From assembly GCF_014652315.1 (NCBI RefSeq), contig NZ_BMYO01000002.1, positions 124,001 to 188,000 on the forward strand: 64,000 bases of DNA, written 5' to 3'. Within the stretch, counting starts at the first letter, position 1. Every line of letters starts with the position of its first letter. Below are positions 26,682 through 33,761 of the stretch, piece by piece. The notes below the pieces were generated by a model that was not told the DNA's origin, did not search any database, and saw only the letters and a program-made list of their open reading frames with translations. The position numbers and the translations under genes are program-made. This DNA is from Jeongeupia chitinilytica (GTDB taxonomy: Bacteria > Pseudomonadota > Gammaproteobacteria > Burkholderiales > Chitinibacteraceae).

Positions 26682-27785
26682 TCAGTCCGCCAGTGCCGGG
26701 TAGTCGGTGTAACCGTGCTCGGCACCACCGTAGAAGGTGCTCTGGTCCGGCGTGTTCAGCGCCGCGCCACGGCGGAAGCGCTCGACCAGATCCGGGTTGG
26801 CGATGAAGGGCCGGCCGTAGCCGATCGCGTCGGCCGTGCCACCGGCAAGGCGGGCTTCACCGGATTCGGCGCTGTAGCCGCCGCACGTGATGATCGCACC
26901 GTTGAAATGGCTGCGCAGCGCGGCGCGGAAGGCGTCCGACAGCGGTGCGCCGCCGACCCAGTCCGGCTCGGCGATGTGCAGGTAGGCAAGACCGCGCTTG
27001 GCGAACTCGGCGGCCAGATACGTCGCCATCGCTTCGGATTCGGCGTCCTGGATGTCATGGGCGACGAAGTTCGGCGACAGTCGCACGCCGACGTGGTCGG
27101 CGCCGATTTCGCCAACGACGGCATCAATCACTTCGAGCAGCAGCCGGGCACGGTTTTCAAGGTTGCCGCCGTAGGCGTCGGTGCGCTGGTTGCTGTTGGT
27201 CGACAGGAACTGGTGCAGCAGGTAGCCGTTGGCCGAATGGACTTCGACAAAGTCGAAACCGGCGCGTTTGGCGCGTGCTGCGGCGGCTGCGTAGGCGGCG
27301 ACGATGCCCGGCAGCTCGTCGGCCTCGAGCGCGCGCGGCGTGTCGGTCTGCACGTTGGCCGGCGTGCCGTCTTCCTGCACGACAAAGCTCTTGGCGCCTT
27401 CGGCGCGGATCGCCGACGGGGCGACCGGTGCCTGGCCGTTTTCCTGCAGAAGGTGGTGCGAAATCCGCCCGACGTGCCACAGCTGCAGCGACAGCCTGCC
27501 GCCCTTGGCGTGTACGGCGTCGACGACGTCCTTCCAGCCGGCTTCCTGTGCATCGGTGTAGATGCCCGGTGTCCATGCGTAACCCTGACCCTGACGCGAG
27601 ATCTGCGTGGCTTCGGTGACGATCAGCCCGGCGCTGGCGCGCTGGGCGTAATAGGTGGTGTTGAGCGCCGTCGGCAGATCGCCGGGCTGGGCGGCGCGCG
27701 AACGCGTCAGCGGTGCCATGACGAGGCGGTTGGCGAGCGTGGCGTGGCCGATGGTGAGCGGGGTCAGCAGTTTGTCGAGCGACAT
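26682..27785 (-). CDS. nemA: Old yellow enzyme, alkene reductase (NemA-like)
   Basis: 367 residues, FMN-dependent NADPH reductase of activated C=C bonds, nitro compounds and N-ethylmaleimide. LTIGHATLANRLVMAPLTRSRA at the N-terminus, the substrate-binding HSANGYLLHQFLS, QRTDAYGGNLENR, and the C-terminal FMN phosphate site GYGRPFIANPDLVERFR are standard. It is the last gene of the yqhD-curA-nemA set under a NemR-like repressor. A GC hairpin lies in the 90-bp gap upstream. Confidence 0.93.
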   Translation of the reverse strand: MSLDKLLTPLTIGHATLANRLVMAPLTRSRAAQPGDLPTALNTTYYAQRASAGLIVTEATQISRQGQGYAWTPGIYTDAQEAGWKDVVDAVHAKGGRLSLQLWHVGRISHHLLQENGQAPVAPSAIRAEGAKSFVVQEDGTPANVQTDTPRALEADELPGIVAAYAAAAARAKRAGFDFVEVHSANGYLLHQFLSTNSNQRTDAYGGNLENRARLLLEVIDAVVGEIGADHVGVRLSPNFVAHDIQDAESEAMATYLAAEFAKRGLAYLHIAEPDWVGGAPLSDAFRAALRSHFNGAIITCGGYSAESGEARLAGGTADAIGYGRPFIANPDLVERFRRGAALNTPDQSTFYGGAEHGYTDYPALAD

Positions 27786-27823
27786 GATGTCCGTCCTGTA
27801 GGGGATGAAGGTGCGGTAAGGGC

Positions 27824-27846
27824 GCGTGCCGGCCGGGCCGGCACGC
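27824..27846. repeat. Perfect 11-bp-arm hairpin between curA and nemA
   Basis: GCGTGCCGGCC-G-GGCCGGCACGC (effective loop three or more bases). No T tract follows on the minus strand. It may act as an mRNA stabiliser or a partial terminator that sets nemA levels. Confidence 0.6.
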
Positions 27847-27875
27847 AGTACTGCAAAACGCTTGGGTCTTCGTGA

Positions 27876-28895
27876 TCAGTCGGCGATGCGGACGACGACC
27901 TTGCCGAAGTTTTTGCCTTCCAGAAGCCCGATCAGCGCGGCCGGCGCGTTGGCCAGCCCGTCGACGACGTCTTCGCGGAACTTCACCTGGCCGCTGGTCA
28001 CCCACGGCGCCATCGCGTCGAAGAACTCTTGGTAGCGGTGGCCGTAGTCGTGCCAGATGATGAAGCCCTGCATCCGGATGCTTTTGGTCAGCAGCGTGCC
28101 CAGCAGCAGCGACGTGCGGTCCGGTCCCGGTGGCAAGGATTCGGCGTTGTAGTGCGAAATCAGTCCGCACACCGGCACGCGGGCGCCGACGTTCAGCCGC
28201 GGCAGCACGGCGTCGAACACCTTGCCGCCGACGTTTTCGTAATACACGTCGATGCCGTCGGGCGTCGCGGCGGCGAGGTCGGCTTCGAAGCTCGGGCTGC
28301 GGTGGTCGACGCAGGCGTCGAAACCGAGTTCGTCGACGACATAGCGGACCTTGTCGGCACCGCCGGCGATACCGACGACGCGGGCACCCTTGAGCTTGGC
28401 GACCTGGCCGACGACCGAGCCGACCGCGCCGCTGGCGGCGGCGACGACGACAGTTTCACCAGGCTTGGGGTTGCCGATGTCGAGCAGGCCCATATAGGCG
28501 GTGAAGCCGGGCATGCCGAGCACGCCCAGCGCCAGCGACGGCCGGGTCAGCGCCGGATCGAGCCTGGTCAGGCCTTCGCCGTTCGACAGCGCGTAGGCCT
28601 GCCAGCCGCTGAACGACAGCACCAGATCGCCCGGTGCGAAGTCCGGGTGGTTCGATTGCTCGACCCGGCTGACGGTGCCGCCGACCATGGTTTCGCCGAG
28701 GCCGACCGGTGGTGCGTACGACGGGCCGTCGTTCATCCGGCCGCGCATGTACGGGTCGAGCGACAGGTAGAGCGTTTTCAGCAGCACTTCGCCTGCGCCC
28801 GGCGCCGGCAGCGTTTCGGTTTCAAGGCGGAAGTTGTCCGGCGTCGGCGCGCCCTTGGGGCGGGATGCCAGAACGATGCGGTGGTTGGTCGTCAT
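27876..28895 (-). CDS. curA: NADPH-dependent curcumin/alkenal reductase (MDR, leukotriene B4 DH-like)
   Basis: 339 residues. Zinc-free medium-chain reductase: LYLSLDPYMRGRM, YMGLLDIGNPKPGETVVVAAASGAVGSVVGQVAKLKGARVVGIAGG and VYYENVGGKVFDAVLP are hallmarks of the CurA/PTGR group, which reduces alpha,beta-unsaturated carbonyls. The gene follows yqhD by 19 bp. Together with nemA it forms an electrophile-detoxification operon. Confidence 0.9.
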   Translation of the reverse strand: MTTNHRIVLASRPKGAPTPDNFRLETETLPAPGAGEVLLKTLYLSLDPYMRGRMNDGPSYAPPVGLGETMVGGTVSRVEQSNHPDFAPGDLVLSFSGWQAYALSNGEGLTRLDPALTRPSLALGVLGMPGFTAYMGLLDIGNPKPGETVVVAAASGAVGSVVGQVAKLKGARVVGIAGGADKVRYVVDELGFDACVDHRSPSFEADLAAATPDGIDVYYENVGGKVFDAVLPRLNVGARVPVCGLISHYNAESLPPGPDRTSLLLGTLLTKSIRMQGFIIWHDYGHRYQEFFDAMAPWVTSGQVKFREDVVDGLANAPAALIGLLEGKNFGKVVVRIAD

Positions 28896-28914
28896 GGGTG
28901 TGCTCCGTTGCTGA

Positions 28915-30072
28915 TCAGAGGGCGGCTTCGAGCACGCGGCGGCTGACTGCCGGCGTGACGTCCTGCTTTTCGCCGAGGGTGGTCATGCCGTGCGCTTCGA
29001 GCTGGCTGACCACCGCATCGACCGCGTCGGTACCGAGGCCGTAGTCCGACAGCGTGGTTTTGACGCCCATGGCTTCGAAGAACTCGCGGGTCTTGGTGAT
29101 GGCGGCGTCGATGCGTTCGTCGTCGCTGCCGTCACGAATGCCCCAGACGCGTTCGGCGTACTGGACGAGCTTGGCGCGCTTGTCGGCACGGCGGATCTGC
29201 AGCATCGCCGGCAGCACGATCGCCAGTGTTTGCGCGTGGTCGAGCTCGTACAGCGCGGTCAGTTCGTGGCCGACCAGATGCGTTGCCCAGTCCTGCGGCA
29301 CGCCGGCACCGATCAGGCCGTTCAGTGCCATCGTCGCGGCCCACATCAGGTTGGCGCGCACCTGGTAGTCGTGCGGTGTCGCCAGCGCCTTCGGACCGAC
29401 TTCGATCAGCGTCTGCAGCAGGCTTTCGGCAAAGCGGTCCTGCACCGGGGCGTCGGTCGGGTAGGTCAGGTACTGCTCGACGACGTGGACGAAGGCGTCG
29501 ACGGCGCCATTGGCGACCTGGCGCGGCGGCAGGCTGTAGGTCTTGGTCGGGTCGAGCACGGCGAACTTCGGGAACACCTTGGCTGTGTGGAAGGGCAGCT
29601 TGGTCTTGGTCGCTTCACGGGTGACAACGGCGCCCTGATTCATTTCCGAACCGGTGGCCGGCAGTGTCAGCACCGCGCCGAGCGGCAGGGCGCTGTTCAC
29701 GACCGCGCCGCCGCTGGTGAGGATGTCCCACGCGTCGCCGTCGTACTGTGCGGCAGCGGCGACGAACTTGGTGCCGTCGACGACCGAGCCACCGCCGACG
29801 GCGAGCAGGAAGTCGATCTTCTCGGCCTTGACCTGCGCCACGGCCTTCAGCAGCGTCTCGTAGCGCGGGTTCGGCTCGATGCCGGCGAACTCGAACACCG
29901 TGTGGCCCTTGAGTGCGGCGAGCACTTCGTCATAGGTGCCGTTCTTCTTGATGCTGCCGCCGCCGTAGAGCACCAGCACGCGGGCGTTGGCGGGGACCAG
30001 CGTGGCCAGGTCGGCAATGCGGCCCTGACCGAAAACGATGTGGACGGGATTGTAGAAGTCGAACGATTGCAT
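28915..30072 (-). CDS. yqhD: Iron/zinc-type NADPH aldehyde reductase YqhD
   Basis: 385 residues. Group III alcohol dehydrogenase that reduces methylglyoxal, acrolein, malondialdehyde and other short aldehydes. Features: NPVHIVFGQGRIADL, nucleotide loop VGGGSVVDGTKFVAAA, metal-binding residues in AVDAFVHVVEQYL and HLVGHELTALYELDHAQTLAIVLPAML. ATG 30072 (MQSFDFYNP) is the family start, not the ORF start at 30117, which lies upstream of the operator at 30090-30104. It heads the yqhD-curA-nemA operon. Confidence 0.95.
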   Translation of the reverse strand: MQSFDFYNPVHIVFGQGRIADLATLVPANARVLVLYGGGSIKKNGTYDEVLAALKGHTVFEFAGIEPNPRYETLLKAVAQVKAEKIDFLLAVGGGSVVDGTKFVAAAAQYDGDAWDILTSGGAVVNSALPLGAVLTLPATGSEMNQGAVVTREATKTKLPFHTAKVFPKFAVLDPTKTYSLPPRQVANGAVDAFVHVVEQYLTYPTDAPVQDRFAESLLQTLIEVGPKALATPHDYQVRANLMWAATMALNGLIGAGVPQDWATHLVGHELTALYELDHAQTLAIVLPAMLQIRRADKRAKLVQYAERVWGIRDGSDDERIDAAITKTREFFEAMGVKTTLSDYGLGTDAVDAVVSQLEAHGMTTLGEKQDVTPAVSRRVLEAAL

Positions 30073-30089
30073 GGTGTGCTCCGTAGGAT

Positions 30090-30104
30090 TAGACCGGTCG
30101 TCTA
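30090..30104 (-). promoter_or_regulatory. NemR-type operator in front of yqhD
   Basis: TAGAC-CGGTC-GTCTA, nearly identical to the palindrome in front of the TetR gene but one base shorter in the right arm. It ends 18 bp before the yqhD start, where it would cover the promoter or leader. Confidence 0.7.
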
Positions 30105-30111
30105 GTTGTCG

Positions 30112-30140
30112 GGTCAAAGAAACGGCACTTGTGGTGCCGT
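30112..30140 (-). terminator. Intrinsic terminator of the TetR gene
   Basis: ACGGCAC/GTGCCGT stem (30122-30128, 30134-30140), read on the minus strand and followed by TTCTTTG. It separates the repressor transcript from yqhD, so yqhD has its own promoter. Confidence 0.7.
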
Positions 30141-30164
30141 CATCGGGTGGATACAGCCGTGGGC

Positions 30165-30758
30165 TCAGTCGCTCACGTTCAGCATGGTGCGGGTGGCAGC
30201 CAGCGCGGTCTGCAATGCGCTGTCGTCACGGCGGATCTTGGTCAGAAGGCTGGCGCCGAGCCAGAGTTGATACAAGGTTGCGGCGGTGTGTTCGGGATCA
30301 AGTGCCGCCGGCAGCGAACCGTCGGCGAGGCCGGCTTCGACCAGCTTCGCCAGCCGGGCGACGACGCGGCCGGTGCCGCTCCGGATCGTGTCGCGGATCG
30401 GTTCGGATAGGTCCGAGACCTCGGCCGAGAGCTTGACCACGAGGCACTGCTCCTCGCAGCGGCAGGTGCCCTGCGTCGACAGCCAGCCGTGCCAGTACGC
30501 CATCAGCCGCGTTTGCGCGCTGCGGCCATCGTCGGCAAACAGCACGTCGAGCTCCTTCAGATAGTTGCTGAAGTAGTGCTCGAACAGCTCGTTGCCGAAC
30601 TGCTCCTTGGATTTGAAGTAGTGGTAGAACGAGCCCTTGGGTACGCCGGCGGCGGTCAGGATCTCGGTCAGCCCGACCGCGGCAAAGCCTTTGCCGAGGA
30701 TGATGGCTTCGCCGGTATCGAGAATGTGCTGCTTGGTGTCGGGTTGTTCATGTTTCAT
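30165..30758 (-). CDS. nemR: TetR-family repressor, NemR-like
   Basis: 197 residues. HTH at residues 25-50 (FAAVGLTEILTAAGVPKGSFYHYFKSKEQFG). The core has C99-x-C101-x3-C105 (CRCEEQCLVVKLSAEVSDLSE), the segment that in E. coli NemR carries the redox-sensing Cys106. I infer the same response here to N-ethylmaleimide, quinones, methylglyoxal or hypochlorite. It has an operator upstream of itself and one at yqhD. Start ATG 30758 (MKHEQ) is preferred to 30767 by a weak AAAG site. Confidence 0.85.
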   Translation of the reverse strand: MKHEQPDTKQHILDTGEAIILGKGFAAVGLTEILTAAGVPKGSFYHYFKSKEQFGNELFEHYFSNYLKELDVLFADDGRSAQTRLMAYWHGWLSTQGTCRCEEQCLVVKLSAEVSDLSEPIRDTIRSGTGRVVARLAKLVEAGLADGSLPAALDPEHTAATLYQLWLGASLLTKIRRDDSALQTALAATRTMLNVSD

Positions 30759-30778
30759 GCTGTGCACTTTAATTCGAG

Positions 30779-30794
30779 TAGACCGGTCGGTCTA
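30779..30794 (-). promoter_or_regulatory. NemR-type operator upstream of the TetR gene
   Basis: TAGACCG-GT-CGGTCTA, a perfect 7-bp-arm palindrome about 20 bp before the repressor start. It fits autoregulation and matches the site in front of yqhD. Confidence 0.8.
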
Positions 30795-30822
30795 GTGTTG
30801 TTTGCCGTGAAACGACGAACGG

Positions 30823-31713
30823 TCAAAGCCCGGCATCCCATGGCGGCGCGTCGCCCCAGGCGGCGGCGAGGAAATCGACGAAGCTGCGCACCTTGGCGGA
30901 CAGGAAGCGCCGGCTCGGATAGACCGCCCACGCGGTGTAGTCGGGCAGGGCATGGTCGGCCAGCACGCGCACCAGCCGGCCGTCGCGCAGCGCATCGCCG
31001 ACGAGGAAGGTCGGCTGGGCGATCAGCCCGGCGCCGGCGATCGCCGCCTCGACCAGCACGTCGCCGTTGTTGGCGCGCAGGAAGCCGTTGACCTCGACGC
31101 TGTGCGGCGGCGGGCCGGCGAACTCCCAACTGGTGCCGCGATCGGTGTAGCTGTAGCCGAGGCACTGGTGCCGGCCCAACTCATGGGGCGCCGCCGGCGT
31201 ACCGTGGCGGGCCAGATAGTCCGGCGCGGCGCAGACGACGACGCGGACCGGCGCCAGCCGCCGGGCGATCAAGGTCGACGCCAGTGGCTGGCGGCTGATG
31301 CGCAGCGCCAGATCGTAGCCTTCATCGACCAGATCGACGACGCGGTCGTTGACGGCCAGCTCGATGCCGACCTGCGGCTGCAGTGTGCGGAACCGGGGCA
31401 ACAGCGGTGCGAGGTGGCGGATGGCGAACGACACCGGGGCGTTGACGCGCAGCACGCCGCTGGCGATCTGGCTGGCCGAGCTGACCGCCGCTTCGGTCTC
31501 GGCCAGCTCGGCCAGCAGCGAGACGCACTGAGCGTAATAGACCCGGCCGACCTCGGTCAGCGACATCGTCCGCGTCGTGCGCTGCAGGAGTCGCACGCCA
31601 AGATGCGCTTCCAGTTCGGCCAACTGGCGCGATACGGCGGTGGTCGACTGTTCGAGCCGCTCGGCGGCGCGCACGAAGCTGCCGGCGTCGACGACGGCGG
31701 TAAATACCTGCAT
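30823..31713 (-). CDS. LysR-family regulator, divergent from DoxX-dioxygenase
   Basis: 296 residues from ATG 31713: HTH MQVFTAVVDAGSFVRAAERLEQSTTAVSRQLAELE and a full effector domain (LAPVRVVVCAAPDYLARHGTPAAPHEL). Relatives usually begin MDRFAAMQVF. Here the in-frame codons upstream read I-D-R-F-A-A, with ATC at 31729-31731 where ATG is expected, and a GGAG sits seven bases before that ATC but 25 bases before the ATG. Translation may thus start at ATC. Likely controls the divergent DoxX-dioxygenase pair. Confidence 0.88.
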   Translation of the reverse strand: MQVFTAVVDAGSFVRAAERLEQSTTAVSRQLAELEAHLGVRLLQRTTRTMSLTEVGRVYYAQCVSLLAELAETEAAVSSASQIASGVLRVNAPVSFAIRHLAPLLPRFRTLQPQVGIELAVNDRVVDLVDEGYDLALRISRQPLASTLIARRLAPVRVVVCAAPDYLARHGTPAAPHELGRHQCLGYSYTDRGTSWEFAGPPPHSVEVNGFLRANNGDVLVEAAIAGAGLIAQPTFLVGDALRDGRLVRVLADHALPDYTAWAVYPSRRFLSAKVRSFVDFLAAAWGDAPPWDAGL

Positions 31714-31755
31714 GGCGGCAAAGCGGTCGATGGTCGTGCTCCGACGGTAAAAATC

Positions 31756-31785
31756 TGATTGTTGCGAATTTCGGGATAATCAATC
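31756..31785. promoter_or_regulatory. Divergent LysR/DoxX control region
   Basis: TGATT (31756-31760) and AATCA (31778-31782) form an inverted pair, overlapping GATTG/CAATC. The segment lies in the 190-bp divergent gap and has the ATT/AAT character of LysR sites. Weak evidence. Confidence 0.3.
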
Positions 31786-31906
31786 ACATGATCGCATATT
31801 TATCCTGATCCGGACCCGGCCTAAAGTGGCACCACTGCAACGGCACATGCCGAACCGCCTGCAACAGACAGGCCGCCACTCAAGCCACTATCCCGAACGG
31901 AGCCCC

Positions 31907-32314
31907 ATGATGATCGACCAACGTACCGCCCCCTATGCCGCCTTGCTGCTTCGCCTTGCCCTTGGCGTGATGTTCCTGGCCCACGGTTTCACCAAGCTGC
32001 TGGTGTTCACCCTGCCGGGCACCGCGCAGTTCTTTGCCTCGGTCGGCTTTCCCGGCTGGCTGGCGTATCCGACGACGTTTGCCGAAATCGGCGGCGGTGC
32101 ACTGCTGATCCTCGGCGTGATGCCGCGCCTCGTTGCCGTGCCGCTGACCCTGCTGCTGGCCGGCGCGTCGACGGTCCACTTCGGCAACGGCTGGTCGTTC
32201 AGCAATCCGAACGGCGGCTGGGAATACCCGGTGTTCCTGACCGTGGCCGCCGCGGTGCTGGCGCTGCTCGGCGACGGCAAGCTGGCCCTCGTGAAGAGCC
32301 CGGCCAGCAAGTAA
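31907..32314 (+). CDS. DoxX family membrane protein
   Basis: 135 residues with four hydrophobic helices: YAALLLRLALGVMFLAHGFTKLL, TFAEIGGGALLILGVMPRLVAVPLTLLLAGA and YPVFLTVAAAVLALLG. This is the DoxX/DoxD-like pattern. Such proteins often pair with ring-cleavage or quinone enzymes and are tied to thiol/redox stress. Two adjacent ATGs (31907, 31910) follow GGAG; 31910 has the better spacing. It is followed 57 bp later by the dioxygenase gene, probably in one operon. Confidence 0.88.
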   Translation: MMIDQRTAPYAALLLRLALGVMFLAHGFTKLLVFTLPGTAQFFASVGFPGWLAYPTTFAEIGGGALLILGVMPRLVAVPLTLLLAGASTVHFGNGWSFSNPNGGWEYPVFLTVAAAVLALLGDGKLALVKSPASK

Positions 32315-32371
32315 ATCCACAATCCCGAACCCGGATGGCCGATGGCCGTCCGGTGTCGCGCCAGGAGAACG

Positions 32372-33160
32372 ATGATGACCCGACTGCCTACCTTCTATGT
32401 TTCCCACGGTTCGCCGATGCTGGCGCTCGACCCCGGCCACACCGGCGAGGCCTGGACCCGGATCGCAGCTGGCTTGCCGCGTCCGCGTGCCATCGTCATG
32501 GTCTCGGCGCACCACAACGCGACGATCACCACGATCGGTTCGGCAGCTGCGCACGACACGATCCACGATTTCTACGGCTTTCCGGCCGCGCTGTACCAGC
32601 AGCGTTACGACACGCAGGGTGATCCGGCGCTGGCGCAGCAACTGGCACACGGGCTGGAAGCGGCCGGCTGGCCGGTGCAGCTCGACCCGCAACGCGGCCT
32701 CGACCACGGCGGCTGGGTACCGCTGAAATCGTTCTACCCGGCCGCCGATATCCCGGTGGTGCCGTTGTCGATCAATGCCCGGCAAAGCCCGGCATGGCAC
32801 TACCGGCTCGGGCAGCTGCTGGCAACGCTGTTGCCGGACGATGTGCTGCTGATCGCCTCGGGTAGCCTGACGCACAACCTGTACGAATTCGAGCCGGGCT
32901 TCGACGGTGCGCCGGCACTACCGTATGTGACCGCATTCCAGGACTGGATGCATGACCGGTTGCAGGCTGCCGATCTGGACGCGCTGCTCGATTACCGGCA
33001 TCGCGCACCCGCGGCCGAGCGTGCCCATCCGACCGAGGAGCATTTGCTGCCGCTGTACGTGGCACTGGGGGCTGCCGGCGAACAGACGCAGGCGCTGCGT
33101 CATTACGACGGGGTGACCGAACGCATTCTGGCGATGGATGTCTACGGTTTCACCAGGTGA
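32372..33160 (+). CDS. LigB-type extradiol ring-cleavage dioxygenase (DODA/YgiD-like)
   Basis: 262 residues. Class III non-haem iron or zinc dioxygenase: VSHGSPMLALDP, VMVSAHHNATITT, DHGGWVPLKSFYP and ASGSLTHNLYEF supply the conserved His ligands and catalytic His of the DODA group (E. coli YgiD, 4,5-DOPA dioxygenase). Natural substrate uncertain; a catechol is likely. AGGAG lies just before the double ATG (32372/32375). Strong terminator downstream. Confidence 0.9.
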   Translation: MMTRLPTFYVSHGSPMLALDPGHTGEAWTRIAAGLPRPRAIVMVSAHHNATITTIGSAAAHDTIHDFYGFPAALYQQRYDTQGDPALAQQLAHGLEAAGWPVQLDPQRGLDHGGWVPLKSFYPAADIPVVPLSINARQSPAWHYRLGQLLATLLPDDVLLIASGSLTHNLYEFEPGFDGAPALPYVTAFQDWMHDRLQAADLDALLDYRHRAPAAERAHPTEEHLLPLYVALGAAGEQTQALRHYDGVTERILAMDVYGFTR

Positions 33161-33201
33161 AAGTTTTGTTCTGATGGAGTCTGAAAAAATTGATCCGGAT
33201 T

Positions 33202-33235
33202 AAAGCCGGCGCAGCAATGCGCCGGCTTTTTCTTT
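33202..33235 (+). terminator. Intrinsic terminator of the dioxygenase gene
   Basis: AAAGCCGGCGCA-GCAA-TGCGCCGGCTTT stem followed by TTCTTTTT, about 40 bp after the stop codon. Confidence 0.92.
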
Positions 33236-33387
33236 TTACCGGTTTCCGATTCCGTACGGGTATTTGCATGCCGTTTGCATCGGCAATCCGGCCTTCGAAC
33301 CGGGCCGGCAATGACCGGGGTATGGATACCAGTCTGTGCGCAAAGCGCGGTGATATCCGTTCTCGGTAGGTCAGGGTCGAGTCATTC

Positions 33388-33441
33388 AAGATATGTATCT
33401 TATTTAAGTAAATGATTTTTATGGATAAATAAACATTTATT
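33388..33441. repeat. Cluster of three AT-rich palindromes
   Basis: AAGATA-TG-TATCTT (33388-33401), ATTTA-AG-TAAAT (33403-33414) and AATAAA-CA-TTTATT (33428-33441). All are perfect, all with a 2-bp centre, in a 54-bp tract far more AT-rich than the genome around it. They could be sites for a nucleoid-type or specific regulator. Confidence 0.6.
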
Positions 33442-33547
33442 CAATGAAAATGACCGCATCGGTGTGGCGTGCTCCGGCTTCAATGCACAAAAAAAACGCA
33501 TTGGCACCACCCGTTCGGGTGGCAAGCGCAAATGACGTTGTCACGTA

Positions 33548-33561
33548 TTGACCAATATCAA
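33548..33561. promoter_or_regulatory. FNR/Anr-like site upstream of the chemoreceptor
   Basis: TTGAC-CAAT-ATCAA matches TTGAT-N4-ATCAA at nine of ten positions. A TATTCT hexamer at 33603-33608 would place the site near -60, a class I position. Suggests oxygen control of the chemoreceptor gene; inferred only. Confidence 0.5.
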
Positions 33562-33761
33562 TGTCTGTCCGAATCGCCGTTGTTGGCAGTGGCCGCCTTC
33601 ACTATTCTGCGGCGGCAACATGGCGATGTAATGAATCATAAAAAACCGAATGTCATGTTGTGTATTTCTCATTGTTTCTTACAAATACAGGGCGTGGAGC
33701 GCAGCATGAAATCTGGTATCTATCGGACATCGGGAAGGCCGGCCCGAACGGGAGTACGGTC

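Larger units (their letters stand above)
33236..33761. other. 526-bp AT-rich non-coding region upstream of a chemoreceptor
   Basis: No credible gene: the open frames here lack ribosome sites and family features. The part around 33380-33445 is very AT-rich and holds three palindromes with 2-bp centres (listed separately). An FNR-like site lies at 33548-33561. CAATGC-N10-GCATTG is at 33481-33502 and a CCACCC-GTTC-GGGTGG hairpin just after it. The region probably carries the chemoreceptor promoter with a long leader. Confidence 0.6.
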
